NCBI GenBank assembly: GCA_964555645.1
Contig: CAZKTA010000002.1
Coordinates: 62,001 to 126,000, forward strand
Length of the DNA: 64,000 nucleotides
Origin: DTLC01 sp964555645
Lineage (GTDB): Bacteria; Verrucomicrobiota; Verrucomicrobiia; Limisphaerales; DTLC01
Direction of reading: 5' to 3'
The notes below the pieces were generated by a model that did no database searches, was not told the DNA's origin, and saw only the letters and a program-made list of their open reading frames with translations. Positions 54,933-63,545 of the stretch are shown here, piece after piece. Numbering within the stretch: the first letter of the stretch is position 1; the number at the start of each line of letters is the position of its first letter. The position numbers and the translations under genes are program-made.

Positions 54933-55779
54933 TGTCTTTGTTCACCCCATCGTTAGCCTTCGATTGCCGATCGGCCATCTTATCCGGACCAAGAGACCAA
55001 ATCATCAAAGGACCATTTAACTCGTAAAAATCTGAGTTGCCAGTCGTGACTCGAATGTTGGACAACCCGTTGTACCCGGCCGGGTTACCAGGGGTTATCT
55101 GACTGACCTGTTGCCACCTGTAAAACGCATCCAAACACCGGTTATCGTAGTTCATGTCCATCGTAATCACGTATGGCATACCCCACGGGTCGAAGAACTG
55201 GTACTTATACCCCAGTGGGTTATTGCCCACAAAAACACCTTGAACACCAAAAACGCTTACCGGTTTGACATCTAAATACGAGTGTTGTTTTGGATTTTTC
55301 GCATGGCCATAGTTGATTGTATTAGGGGTGGCAATATCCTCGTCCATCAAGATCCGAATAACGTCCGAGTTTGTTGGGAAATAGACGCTCCCGTTGTTTA
55401 TGACGCCAGGGTTTACACCCTGCAACCCTGGCAACCCAAACGTGATGTCACACAGGTTCCCCTGTGCATCTGCGATTGGATTGGCCGGATAACGGCTGTA
55501 ATCGTTTTCGTAAGCAATGATAGCAGCAGCAAGACTCTTCATATCCATCTTGGCTGCATTAATCTTTGCTTTTTTCTTGGCTGTGGCCAATGTCGGCAAC
55601 AGTAACCCCGCCAAAATGCCAATGATGCTTATTACAACCAATAACTCAATCAAAGTGAACCCTGGCCGCCGCACCCTGCCACCAAAGCTCACAGTAGATA
55701 AGCGAGCAATACAGCCTGCATTAGTTGCGTTAGGCCACACATTTCTCCGGCCGGAATCAGTCATCAAGTTTGTGCTCAT
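54913..55779 (-). CDS. Type II secretion/type IV pilus major-type pseudopilin (GspG-like)
   Basis: The motif RRPG|FTLIELLVVISIIGIL has the cleavage site after Gly40 and Glu45 at +5. The leader of 40 residues is longer than in classic prepilins. After the helix, KKKAKINAAKMDMKSLAAAI and YENDYSRYPANP match the GspG pattern with a short periodic alpha-spine and a following beta part; the C-terminal half is a globular domain with several Asn-Pro-Gly turns. The 288 residues are larger than canonical GspG (about 140). It overlaps the downstream gene by 20 bases and follows another pseudopilin by 29 bases. Confidence 0.8.
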   Translation of the reverse strand: MSTNLMTDSGRRNVWPNATNAGCIARLSTVSFGGRVRRPGFTLIELLVVISIIGILAGLLLPTLATAKKKAKINAAKMDMKSLAAAIIAYENDYSRYPANPIADAQGNLCDITFGLPGLQGVNPGVINNGSVYFPTNSDVIRILMDEDIATPNTINYGHAKNPKQHSYLDVKPVSVFGVQGVFVGNNPLGYKYQFFDPWGMPYVITMDMNYDNRCLDAFYRWQQVSQITPGNPAGYNGLSNIRVTTGNSDFYELNGPLMIWSLGPDKMADRQSKANDGVNKDNVLGWQ

Positions 55780-55808
55780 AGTTGCTTCGGATTGCTTTCT
55801 TGCAGTTT

Positions 55809-56543
55809 TTACATGACCAGTGGTGAATCACTCCAATTACAAATGCGGTTTGTTTTGCCCCCCAGTATGATGTCAATCCACAAATCATACGAATCGGCGT
55901 TAATCCGATTTGTCGAAGATGAATCGTAGCACCACGGAACCACATATCGTTGTCTGCGGTCCCGCTCTTGTGACTGGAACGCGAGCGGCCCATCTCCAGG
56001 CAGCACAAATACCCACACCGGCAACGTGAGTGCGCTGGCGCTCGTGTTTACATTACCCAGTTCGTCTGGGCTGACCGTAGACCAAAAGTTTTGTACCTCT
56101 TCCCTGCTGGTTGCCGAGTTGGCGAAATCCGTCACGTTGAAATAACTGTTGATCTGTGCGCTTGTGAGCACTTCGCCAAAAACGTTCGTGTACCTGTCTG
56201 TTCCGTTAAAAACCGTGCCCGTCAATTCATAAAAAAGTTGGTTCCGAGCAGCAGATTGGTTTACTGCTTCCTGCCTTCTGTCAATGTGTGTACGCCCGTT
56301 ACCAGGCGGGTAAAAACCCATCTTTGATTTGTAGTTTTCAATTGCAGTTTGGAGCTTGTGCATCTGTGCTTGCGCCCGTGCGACTGTTTTCTTTTGCCCC
56401 ACCATCGCACCAATTCCAAGGACCATCGCAGCCAAAATTGCTATGATCCCGATTACAACAAGAAGTTCTATCAGTGTGAAGGCTGCTGCCTTAAGGCTCG
56501 CGTAAAATTGATTTTTTGGGGGTGTTTTCATCTTCAGTTTCAT
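55809..56543 (-). CDS. Type II secretion/type IV pilus pseudopilin (GspG-like) with Ala at the cleavage site
   Basis: The prepilin-like helix is AA|FTLIELLVVIGIIAILAAMV; the residue before the helix is Ala21, not the near-invariant Gly, and Glu26 is at +5. Prepilin peptidases tolerate Ala less well, so processing may be slow or different. The spine continues with RAQAQMHKLQTAIENYKSKMGFYPPGN, as in GspG. The leader is 21 residues. The ATG at 56543 overlaps the stop of the antitoxin gene (ATGA), so this pseudopilin is translationally coupled to a toxin-antitoxin pair. At 244 residues the globular part is longer than in GspG. Confidence 0.8.
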   Translation of the reverse strand: MKLKMKTPPKNQFYASLKAAAFTLIELLVVIGIIAILAAMVLGIGAMVGQKKTVARAQAQMHKLQTAIENYKSKMGFYPPGNGRTHIDRRQEAVNQSAARNQLFYELTGTVFNGTDRYTNVFGEVLTSAQINSYFNVTDFANSATSREEVQNFWSTVSPDELGNVNTSASALTLPVWVFVLPGDGPLAFQSQERDRRQRYVVPWCYDSSSTNRINADSYDLWIDIILGGKTNRICNWSDSPLVM

Positions 56544-56863
56544 CGTTCGCGTAGTTCACGTTCAAGTCGTTCACTTAGCCATTGCTTGATCATGCTCTGG
56601 TAGTTGAGATACCGCGAGCGGGCCAGCCGCTTTATCTTCGCAAGCATCCGCGGGTCAATCCGTAGTGTAATGGTCACAGACTCGACACTCTCAGTCGGCC
56701 CAGCTATTGCACCTTCCATAAGCCGAAGGCTGGGCCGGTTCTCCGCCCAGAAACTCGCCTCGGCTTCTTCGCTATCAAACAGCGGTACGTCTTCCCAACT
56801 GTTGATCACGTTCATGGGACCGCCATTGCCATCGTCAAATGTTGTTTCGTCACGAATGTTCAA
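56540..56863 (-). CDS. CopG/BrnA-type antitoxin
   Basis: This 107-residue protein has the layout of CopG-family antitoxins of type II systems: an acidic N-terminal part with EEAEASFWAE near 33 and a ribbon-helix-helix C-terminus, VTITLRIDPRMLAKIKRLARSRYLNYQSMIKQWLSERLERE (given as a pattern: TITLRIDPRML, then Y-L-N-Y-Q-S-M-I-K). It would bind the toxin and the promoter. The start is a TTG at 56863, two bases after the toxin stop; an ATG at 56815 is an alternative. Its stop overlaps the next gene (ATGA). Gene order toxin-then-antitoxin is the one of brnTA. Confidence 0.75.
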   Translation of the reverse strand: MNIRDETTFDDGNGGPMNVINSWEDVPLFDSEEAEASFWAENRPSLRLMEGAIAGPTESVESVTITLRIDPRMLAKIKRLARSRYLNYQSMIKQWLSERLERELRER

Positions 56864-56865
56864 GG

Positions 56866-57153
56866 TTACTGGCTTAGTGCTTGATCAACTTTTTTCTGGT
56901 AAAAAAACCGTTCTTCAGTCTCGAACGGCCGGGCGTAAATGACACGAATCTGTTTACCGTTGGTCCGGTACACGCTGATAATTCCTATGCCACTGGATGA
57001 CATACCAAGATTGAAAAAACGCGCTTGCACCGAGAACCGCTTCGAGTCAGGCATCAAACGCACTGCAAAAGGGTCTTCAAACGACTCTTCAATCTCTTTT
57101 TGGTTCAACGCGCCGTTCAACTCGAAAGACGGATTTGTCCAATCAAATTCCAT
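56866..57153 (-). CDS. BrnT-family toxin
   Basis: The 95-residue product matches the BrnT ribonuclease toxin plan: MEFDWTNPSF at the start, an EESFEDPFAVRL segment near 22, a hydrophobic strand pair (IGIISVYRTNGKQIRVIYARP, in pieces) and a final ERFFYQK. BrnT members normally carry a K-H-G in the segment after the first strand; here the place reads LNQKE, so a typical residue is missing. BrnT is a RelE-like RNase, inhibited by BrnA. It is two bases before the antitoxin gene. The call is by pattern only. Confidence 0.7.
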   Translation of the reverse strand: MEFDWTNPSFELNGALNQKEIEESFEDPFAVRLMPDSKRFSVQARFFNLGMSSSGIGIISVYRTNGKQIRVIYARPFETEERFFYQKKVDQALSQ

Positions 57154-57457
57154 ATGCCATTAGATTGGCCGGTAAAACCTATCGTGTGCATATTCATTGT
57201 CTTTACAAAGTATTTACGCACCAGCAAGAAATTTGTCAATCAATTTTTTGGCCAAGAGCTGTTCCGTGACTTTGCGTCGTGGTTCCAAAGTGTCGCGAGA
57301 CGGCATAAGTCTCTCAGTGTGCCTGACTTATGCGTCCGACCGGGTGCTTAAAAACACCAGTTTTTGTTCTCGCGAGTGGTGTTACTGCTTTTGAATTGAA
57401 CATCGGCCCGTTCTGAATGCCGATTATGTGAATTGTGGCTGTTTAACCTAGGCGTGA
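57154..57457. other. Intergenic region upstream of the toxin-antitoxin/pseudopilin operon
   Basis: This 304-base gap lies between pilC and brnT on the same strand and should hold the brnT promoter. It contains a perfect 8-base inverted repeat CATAAGTC (57304-57311) and GACTTATG (57325-57332) with a 13-base loop, and a 7-base one AACACCA (57353-57359) and TGGTGTT (57377-57383). CTAGGCG (57449-57455) and CGCCTAG (57472-57478) flank the pilC stop and may form a terminator. BrnA-type antitoxins bind inverted repeats at their promoters, so the first is an operator candidate. Confidence 0.5.
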
Positions 57458-58768
57458 TTAGTCGCCGCGGTCGCCTAGCCCTTCACCGCTAATCATGCCA
57501 ATTGCACCAATCAATGGCAGGAACATTGCGATAACTATGCTGCCGACGACCAGCGCCAAAAACACGATCATGATCGGTTCCAAAAGCGAGGTCATTGCAG
57601 ACACTGCGTTGTCAACCTCTTCGTCATAGGTGTCTGCTATCTTTAGTAACATTTCCGGCAGGGCGCCTGTTTGCTCGCCCACGTCAACCATGCTGATCAC
57701 CATGGGCGGGAATACCGCCGCTGCCTCCAGCGGTGCGGCGATCGTTTCGCCTTCCTTGACACTGTCGTGGACTGCGGAAATTGCATTCGCCACAACGACA
57801 TTGCCGGCTGTTTCCCTGACAATTGTAAGCGCCTGTAAAATCGGCACACCGCTGTGTACCAGTGTCCCCAAAGTGCGTGAGAACCGCGCGATTGCAACCT
57901 TTGTAAAGACCGGCCCCAGAACCGGCATCTTCAGCTTGAGCGTATCAACTACTTTTCTGCCGAACTTGGTGCGTTTAAAGAGCTTGAACAATATGAAAAA
58001 CGCTACTATGCCACCCAAAGTAGGCAGGAAATTTTGCCTGACCGTGTTGCTTACGTTCAATACGAACTGGGTAAATCCAGGCAATGGCTTGCCTTGGAAC
58101 ATGCCTTCGAATACCTCCTTGAACTTCGGAACCACATAGGTCATTAGCACAAGCAGAATTACCACTGCAACGGTCAACACTGCAGACGGATAAAACATCG
58201 CAGCAACAACCTTGCCCTTAATTCTTTGGGCTTTTTCCATGAACTCGGCAAGCCGGTTTAACACGACTTCAAGCACCCCACCCAGCTCGCCTGCCTTGAC
58301 CATGCTCACAAACAAACGATTGAAAACTTTCGGATGTTGCGCCAGCGCTTCAGAGAACGTGCTGCCCCCTTCGATCGCAAGGGCCAGCTCGCCTATTATC
58401 CTCTTGAGGGTGGCGTTCTTTTCCTGCCGTTCCAGTACGCGCAAGCCGCGCAACAGCGGAAGCCCAGCATCAACAAGCGTAGCCAACTGACGCGTGAAAG
58501 TTGTTAGTACCTTGGTTTTGACACGACCGCCAAGGCCGGGGATTTTGATGTTGATGTTGATGTCGAGTGCGCCTTTTTTCTTGCCGGGCGCTTTTGTGAC
58601 AAGTTTGCCTTTCTTTGCGGCTTTACCGGTCTCGACCTGTACAATTCGCGTGGGGAACAACCCCATTTCTTTGACGCGGTCAATGGCTTCGCTCTGGCTT
58701 GAGACCTCCAGTACGCCCTTGGTCTCCTTGCCTTTTTGATCCATTGCAACGTAACTGAACTTTGGCAT
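57458..58768 (-). CDS. pilC: Type IV pilus/type II secretion platform protein (PilC/GspF)
   Basis: PilC/GspF is the inner-membrane platform turned by the assembly ATPase. The 436-residue protein has two GspF domains (about 90-210 and 295-415), each with a membrane segment. A long hydrophobic helix follows the first domain (FYPSAVLTVAVVILLVLMTYVV, in pieces) and another comes at the end (IVFLALVVGSIVIAMFLPLI). Conserved stretches include TRQLATLVDAGLPLLRGL and FSRTLGTLVHSGVPILQAL. A 30-residue basic Lys/Gly-rich insert lies near residue 50-80. It is the last gene of the pilB-pilT-pilB-pilC cluster, 32 bases after the preceding ATPase gene. Confidence 0.93.
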   Translation of the reverse strand: MPKFSYVAMDQKGKETKGVLEVSSQSEAIDRVKEMGLFPTRIVQVETGKAAKKGKLVTKAPGKKKGALDININIKIPGLGGRVKTKVLTTFTRQLATLVDAGLPLLRGLRVLERQEKNATLKRIIGELALAIEGGSTFSEALAQHPKVFNRLFVSMVKAGELGGVLEVVLNRLAEFMEKAQRIKGKVVAAMFYPSAVLTVAVVILLVLMTYVVPKFKEVFEGMFQGKPLPGFTQFVLNVSNTVRQNFLPTLGGIVAFFILFKLFKRTKFGRKVVDTLKLKMPVLGPVFTKVAIARFSRTLGTLVHSGVPILQALTIVRETAGNVVVANAISAVHDSVKEGETIAAPLEAAAVFPPMVISMVDVGEQTGALPEMLLKIADTYDEEVDNAVSAMTSLLEPIMIVFLALVVGSIVIAMFLPLIGAIGMISGEGLGDRGD

Positions 58769-58800
58769 AACCAGTGGTACAGTTCGGCTTTTCGCCCGGG

Positions 58801-60513
58801 TTAGTAAGAGGTGTACTTGAGCACTTCTTCAATAGTTGTAAACCCCTCGAATATGTTGCGCAGGCCGTCTTCGCGCAGTGTGACCATGCCCATCTCGATT
58901 GCTTTTTGCCTGAGCACAACCGTCGGCGCACGTTCGTTGATCAATGCGCGCATTGTATCGTTGATCGTCAACAACTCGAAAATGCCCTTCCGACCCCTGT
59001 AGCCGGTCTCGTTGCACTCCGGACAACCGCGCCCGTAGTAGAAAGTCTTGTCCGCAACCTCGTGCGGTGCGAGGTTCAGCAATGCAAGTTGGTGCTCAGT
59101 CGGTTCATGCGGCGTGCGACAATTCTTACAGATCATCCGAACCAGCCGCTGGGCAAGCACGGCCACTAGAGTCGAGGAGATCAAAAACGGTTCCGTGCCC
59201 ATGTCAATCATACGCGTGATGGCGCCAGGTGCATCGTTTGTGTGCAACGTGGTCATGACAAGGTGGCCTGTCAATGATGCCTGAATTGCGATCTGAGCAG
59301 TCTCGAGGTCACGCATTTCACCCACCATGATGATGTCGGGGTCTTGCCGCAGGAAAGACCGCAACAACCTGCCAAATGTCAGGCCAACAGCCTCGTTAAT
59401 GGCCACCTGCATCACCCCTTCGAGGTCATACTCGACCGGGTCTTCAGCGGTCAGCAGCTTTAACTCGACAGTATTGAGCCGACGCAGGCACGCATACAAT
59501 GTGGTGGTTTTGCCGCAACCGGTTGGTCCGGTAACGATCAGAATCCCGTTTGGCCTGTAAATGACCTGCGTCATGTATTCGTACACGTGCTCCGGAAAAC
59601 CAAGCGCTTCAAGTTCAAGCCGCACGGCTGCCCGGTCAAGCACACGCAGCACCACGGATTCGCCAAACTGGGTCGGTAACGTCGACACGCGCAGGTCAAC
59701 TATCCTGTCCCCTATCCTGTAACTTATGCGGCCGTCCTGTGGCAACCTGCGTTCCGATATGTTCAGGTTCGACATTACCTTGATGCGCGAGATCACGGGC
59801 AATGCAAGATGTTTCGGAGGTGGCGCCATCTCGTACAGTGCGCCGTCAACACGGTATCGGATTTTGAACTCGTGTTCGAACGGTTCGAAGTGAATGTCAC
59901 TTGCCCGATCCTGAATGGCCTGGTTTAGAACTAGATTAACAAATTTGACGATTGGCGCTTCATTGGCCAGGTCAACCATCGCCGCCTCGTCATCGGCAGC
60001 GCCTGCGGCCCTGACTTCCCGCGCGATCTCCTCGTCTGCGCCGAGTTCCTTTAAAATATCCGATACGCTCTCACCTTCTGAACCATAAAACTTGTTTATT
60101 GCCCACTCGATCTCGGACGGGTCGGCCACAACAATCTGAAAATCGCGCTTCAGCACAAAACCGAGCCTGTCCATCACAGTCGGATCGAGCGGATCAGCAA
60201 CTGCAATCCGCAGCGTCGCTCCGTCAAAATCAACCGGTATGCATTGATACGTCCTGGCAGTCGAGGCCGGCACGAGATCAACAACTTCCTTTCTGATTTC
60301 CTTGTCACGTAAAGTCACAACCTCGGTGCCCAACTGGTCGGCTATAACATGCAGTTGGGTGGCATAATCCAGCACACCGAAATCGTTCAGAATTTCGCGC
60401 ACGGATTTACCGCTGCGATTGTGCTCGGCCAACACCTCCTCAAACTGCAGATCGTCGATCAGGCCGCGTTCCTTGACCAGCGAAAGTAGCGGGTGGACTT
60501 GTGTTTCTGGCAT
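58801..60513 (-). CDS. pilB: Type IV pilus/type II secretion assembly ATPase (PilB/GspE)
   Basis: This hexameric motor extends the pilus. It has an N-terminal MshEN-type domain (about 1-160) and a C-terminal AAA-like ATPase: Walker A GPTGCGKTTT near 320, Asp box TAEDPVEYDLEGVMQ, Walker B IIMVGEMRDLETA, and the His box GHLVMTTLHTNDAPGA. The tetracysteine zinc motif is present (CKNC near 505 and CPEC near 535). At 570 residues it is typical of PilB/GspE. It is 32 bases from pilC and 11 bases from pilT. A second, related ATPase gene lies upstream (61656-63368); this one is the nearer partner of pilC. Confidence 0.93.
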   Translation of the reverse strand: MPETQVHPLLSLVKERGLIDDLQFEEVLAEHNRSGKSVREILNDFGVLDYATQLHVIADQLGTEVVTLRDKEIRKEVVDLVPASTARTYQCIPVDFDGATLRIAVADPLDPTVMDRLGFVLKRDFQIVVADPSEIEWAINKFYGSEGESVSDILKELGADEEIAREVRAAGAADDEAAMVDLANEAPIVKFVNLVLNQAIQDRASDIHFEPFEHEFKIRYRVDGALYEMAPPPKHLALPVISRIKVMSNLNISERRLPQDGRISYRIGDRIVDLRVSTLPTQFGESVVLRVLDRAAVRLELEALGFPEHVYEYMTQVIYRPNGILIVTGPTGCGKTTTLYACLRRLNTVELKLLTAEDPVEYDLEGVMQVAINEAVGLTFGRLLRSFLRQDPDIIMVGEMRDLETAQIAIQASLTGHLVMTTLHTNDAPGAITRMIDMGTEPFLISSTLVAVLAQRLVRMICKNCRTPHEPTEHQLALLNLAPHEVADKTFYYGRGCPECNETGYRGRKGIFELLTINDTMRALINERAPTVVLRQKAIEMGMVTLREDGLRNIFEGFTTIEEVLKYTSY

Positions 60514-60524
60514 GACGCAAAACT

Positions 60525-61637
60525 TTATGTTTGACCCACCGGCGCCTCGGCCCCGATTGCCCTGCCCAGCTCGATCTCCTGGAGTTTCTGCTGGATTGTA
60601 ACCGGGTCTTGGGCCTTGGTGATAACTTCCTCACGCGCGATTATGCCCTGCATGTATTTCTCCAATAGAAAACTGTCAAGTGTGACCATTCCGTATTTGG
60701 CCCCGGTCTGAATGTCGGAGCTTATCCGGAACGTTTTGTTGTCACGAATCAGCGCCGCAATCGATGGGGTGTTAATCATGACCTCGAACACCGCAACCCG
60801 CCCTGGCTTGTCCACGCGCGGGATCAGCAACTGCGAGATCACAGCCTGCAACACTGTCGAAAGCTGGATCCGGATCTGTTCCTGTTGATTCACTGGAAAT
60901 GCGTTCACCAGTCGGTCAATTGTTTTTGCTGCGCCCGTCGTGTGCAAAGTCCCAAACACAAGGTGCCCGGTTTCCGCCGCTGTGATGGCCGCGTCTATCG
61001 TTTCAAGGTCGCGCATCTCGCCCACAAGGATCACGTCCGGGTCCATTCGCAGTACACGCCGCAATGCCTCGGCAAAGTTCGGCACGTCAACCCCAATCTC
61101 ACGCTGTGTGACAATGGCCTTTTTGTGCTTGTGGTAATACTCGATCGGGTCTTCGATGGTCACAATGTGCACCTCGTCGCGTTCCTCGTTGATGATATCC
61201 AACATCGTCGCAAGCGTGGTCGTTTTACCGGACCCGGTCGGCCCCGTCACAAGCACCAAACCACGCGGTTTGTAAAGCAGCTCGCGCACCGATGGCGGCA
61301 GGCCTATCTCTTCCATCGTCATGAGCTTGTTAGGTATCTGCCGCAGCACCACGCCGAAATTGCCGCGTTCCTTGAACACGCTCACGCGAAACCGCGCCGC
61401 TTCTCCAAACGCAAAACCGAAGTCGGTTGTGCCGCGCTCGCGTACGTGCTGTATATGTTCTTCGCTGGTGATGCTGCGCATTAATTCTTCGGTGTCTTCA
61501 GGGGTGAGTGGCGGACCTTCTACCCTGTGCAAGATACCGTGCAGCCGGATTACTGGAGGTACACCTACGCGAATATGCAGGTCGGATGCGCCCTCGGACA
61601 CAACCAACTGTAACAGGTCTGACATCGAATACGACAT
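60525..61637 (-). CDS. pilT: Twitching motility/pilus retraction ATPase PilT
   Basis: PilT drives depolymerisation of the pilus. The 370-residue protein has the family layout: SDLHIRVGVPPVIRLHG near 19, Walker A GPTGSGKTTT near 132, Asp box IEDPIEYYHKHKKA, Walker B VILVGEMRDLETI near 205 and the His box ETGHLVFGTLHTTGAAKTIDR. The C-terminal part with YMQGIIAREE is typical of PilT rather than PilB, and no tetracysteine zinc motif is present. It lies 11 bases before one pilB and 18 bases after the other, so all three ATPases are likely co-transcribed. Its presence favours a type IV pilus with retraction over a pure type II secretion system. Confidence 0.94.
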   Translation of the reverse strand: MSYSMSDLLQLVVSEGASDLHIRVGVPPVIRLHGILHRVEGPPLTPEDTEELMRSITSEEHIQHVRERGTTDFGFAFGEAARFRVSVFKERGNFGVVLRQIPNKLMTMEEIGLPPSVRELLYKPRGLVLVTGPTGSGKTTTLATMLDIINEERDEVHIVTIEDPIEYYHKHKKAIVTQREIGVDVPNFAEALRRVLRMDPDVILVGEMRDLETIDAAITAAETGHLVFGTLHTTGAAKTIDRLVNAFPVNQQEQIRIQLSTVLQAVISQLLIPRVDKPGRVAVFEVMINTPSIAALIRDNKTFRISSDIQTGAKYGMVTLDSFLLEKYMQGIIAREEVITKAQDPVTIQQKLQEIELGRAIGAEAPVGQT

Positions 61638-61655
61638 ACGTCTCTACAAACCGCG

Positions 61656-63368
61656 CTAATCCACGTCGCCCACTGTCACGCTTATTACCTCTTCGGGTGT
61701 CGTTAGGCCGGCCAACACCTTGCGCGTACCGTCTTCGCGCAAGGTTCGCATGCCCATCTCACGAGCGCGTTGACGCAGGACAGATGCCGGCGCCTTTTCA
61801 TAAATCAACTTCCGTACCTCGTCGTCAACGAGGAAAATCTCGAATATACCCATCCGGCCGCGGTACCCTGTCTTGTTGCAATCAGGGCAGCCCTTACCCT
61901 TCAGGAACGTAGCGCCCTGAATTGCGTTTTCGTCTATGTTGAGCGCGCGTAGTTCTGTTTCGGATGGCATTGTGCGCACCGCACAACGTTTGCAGACCTT
62001 GCGCACGAGCCGTTGCGCCATCATTGCACGTGTGCTCGACGCAACAAGGAATGGTTTCACGCCAATGTCAATCAACCGTGTAACTGCGCTGGGGGCGTCG
62101 TTCGTGTGTAGAGTTGAGAATACCAAGTGGCCCGTCAGCGACGCATTGATCGCAATGTTCGCGGTCTCAAGGTCGCGGATCTCACCAATCATGATTACGT
62201 TGGGCGCCTGGCGCAGGATCGCACGCAACGCAGCAGCAAATGTTAACCCTATGGATTCGTTGACCTGTACCTGGTTAATGCCGCTCAAAACGTACTCGAC
62301 AGGGTCTTCAACCGTAATGATCTTCCGGTCAGGTCGGTTAATAAAGTTCAGCACCGCGTAAAGCGTGGTCGTTTTGCCGGAGCCGGTCGGACCGGTTATT
62401 AGCAGAATTCCATCCGGCAAACTGATCAAACGCTCGAATGTCTGCTGGTCGTCGGTAAAAAACCCAAGCTCGCTCAGGCCAAGCATCAACCCCTCCTTGT
62501 CCAGGATACGCATCACTATGCTTTCGCCGTGGTTGGTCGGAATGCACGACACGCGCAGGTCAAGTACCTTGGTGTCCACGGCAGCCTGAATACGGCCGTC
62601 TTGTGGCACACGGTGCTCGGCAATTGACATGTTTGACATGATCTTGAGCCGGGCGATGACAGCAGGCTGCAATCGTTTTGGGGGACTTTTGACTTCATGC
62701 AATACACCGTCAATTCGGTATCGAACCCTGAACTTGTTCGGCAGCGGCTCAAGGTGAATGTCCGAAGCACGCATCCTATATGCTTCGGCTATTATTGTGT
62801 TTACGAGCTTGATCAGCGGCGCGTCCGCCTCAGTCACTGCCCCATCCTCAGACTCGCCAGCAGCCTGCGGCTGGGCGATCTCGACCTCGCCCTTAGTAAT
62901 GTCTTGGATCATCTTATCCACCGCGCTTTGGCCGGCGCCGCCATAGTACCTGCTGAGCGCAGCTTCGATGTCCTCCTCTGAAGCAACCTGGAAATTTATC
63001 TCCATGCCAAGCACATGGCTTAGACTGTCGAGCGTGTCGAGATCCGACGGGTCGGCAATCGCAACCGTGAGCGAATTGCCAAATTTCTGGACCGGTATGA
63101 TCCTGAACTTACGCGCAACATGCCGTGGCACAAGTCCGATTATCTCCTGCGGTATTGATATTTCGCGCAGGTTCACCGCCTCAACACCAAAATGCGCCGC
63201 TTTGGCCTGGGCAACATCCGACGGCCGGATGAGTTTGTTCGCCAACATTAGATCTACAACACCCACCCCGCTCGCCGCAGCTTCGGACCGCAAAGCCGTC
63301 ACCTGCTCGGCTGTCACAAAGCCAAGGTCAACCAGCATCTCAACCAGATAATCGTCTTTTTCTGCCAC
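61656..63368 (-). CDS. Second PilB/GspE-type assembly ATPase
   Basis: This 570-residue protein is a paralogue of the ATPase at 58801-60513 with the same modules: N-terminal MshEN-like domain (to about 170), Walker A GPTGSGKTTT near 336, VEDPVEYVLSGINQ, Walker B VIMIGEIRDLETANIAI, GHLVFSTLHTNDAPSAVTRLI, and a tetracysteine zinc motif (CKRC near 465 with RCAVR, and GCPDC near 505). The start is a GTG at 63368; no ATG is available nearby. Two ATPases of equal length with one retraction ATPase suggest either two pilus-like machines or a division of labour. It is the first gene of the cluster, with tRNA-Arg 178 bases upstream. Confidence 0.9.
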   Translation of the reverse strand: MAEKDDYLVEMLVDLGFVTAEQVTALRSEAAASGVGVVDLMLANKLIRPSDVAQAKAAHFGVEAVNLREISIPQEIIGLVPRHVARKFRIIPVQKFGNSLTVAIADPSDLDTLDSLSHVLGMEINFQVASEEDIEAALSRYYGGAGQSAVDKMIQDITKGEVEIAQPQAAGESEDGAVTEADAPLIKLVNTIIAEAYRMRASDIHLEPLPNKFRVRYRIDGVLHEVKSPPKRLQPAVIARLKIMSNMSIAEHRVPQDGRIQAAVDTKVLDLRVSCIPTNHGESIVMRILDKEGLMLGLSELGFFTDDQQTFERLISLPDGILLITGPTGSGKTTTLYAVLNFINRPDRKIITVEDPVEYVLSGINQVQVNESIGLTFAAALRAILRQAPNVIMIGEIRDLETANIAINASLTGHLVFSTLHTNDAPSAVTRLIDIGVKPFLVASSTRAMMAQRLVRKVCKRCAVRTMPSETELRALNIDENAIQGATFLKGKGCPDCNKTGYRGRMGIFEIFLVDDEVRKLIYEKAPASVLRQRAREMGMRTLREDGTRKVLAGLTTPEEVISVTVGDVD

Positions 63369-63545
63369 GACTCGCCTTTTTACTGCTGCAAGGTTGAAAA
63401 CCGTACCAAACCAAACCTATCGGCTAGCCTTACACATGTCAATGACACCGACGGTGCGCAAAGCTCACGCCGGTATCGCCGCCCGGGCAACAGCTCGATT
63501 TCCTCAAAACAGCCTGTTGGCAACCCAAACTAAATTTGCGCGGGC

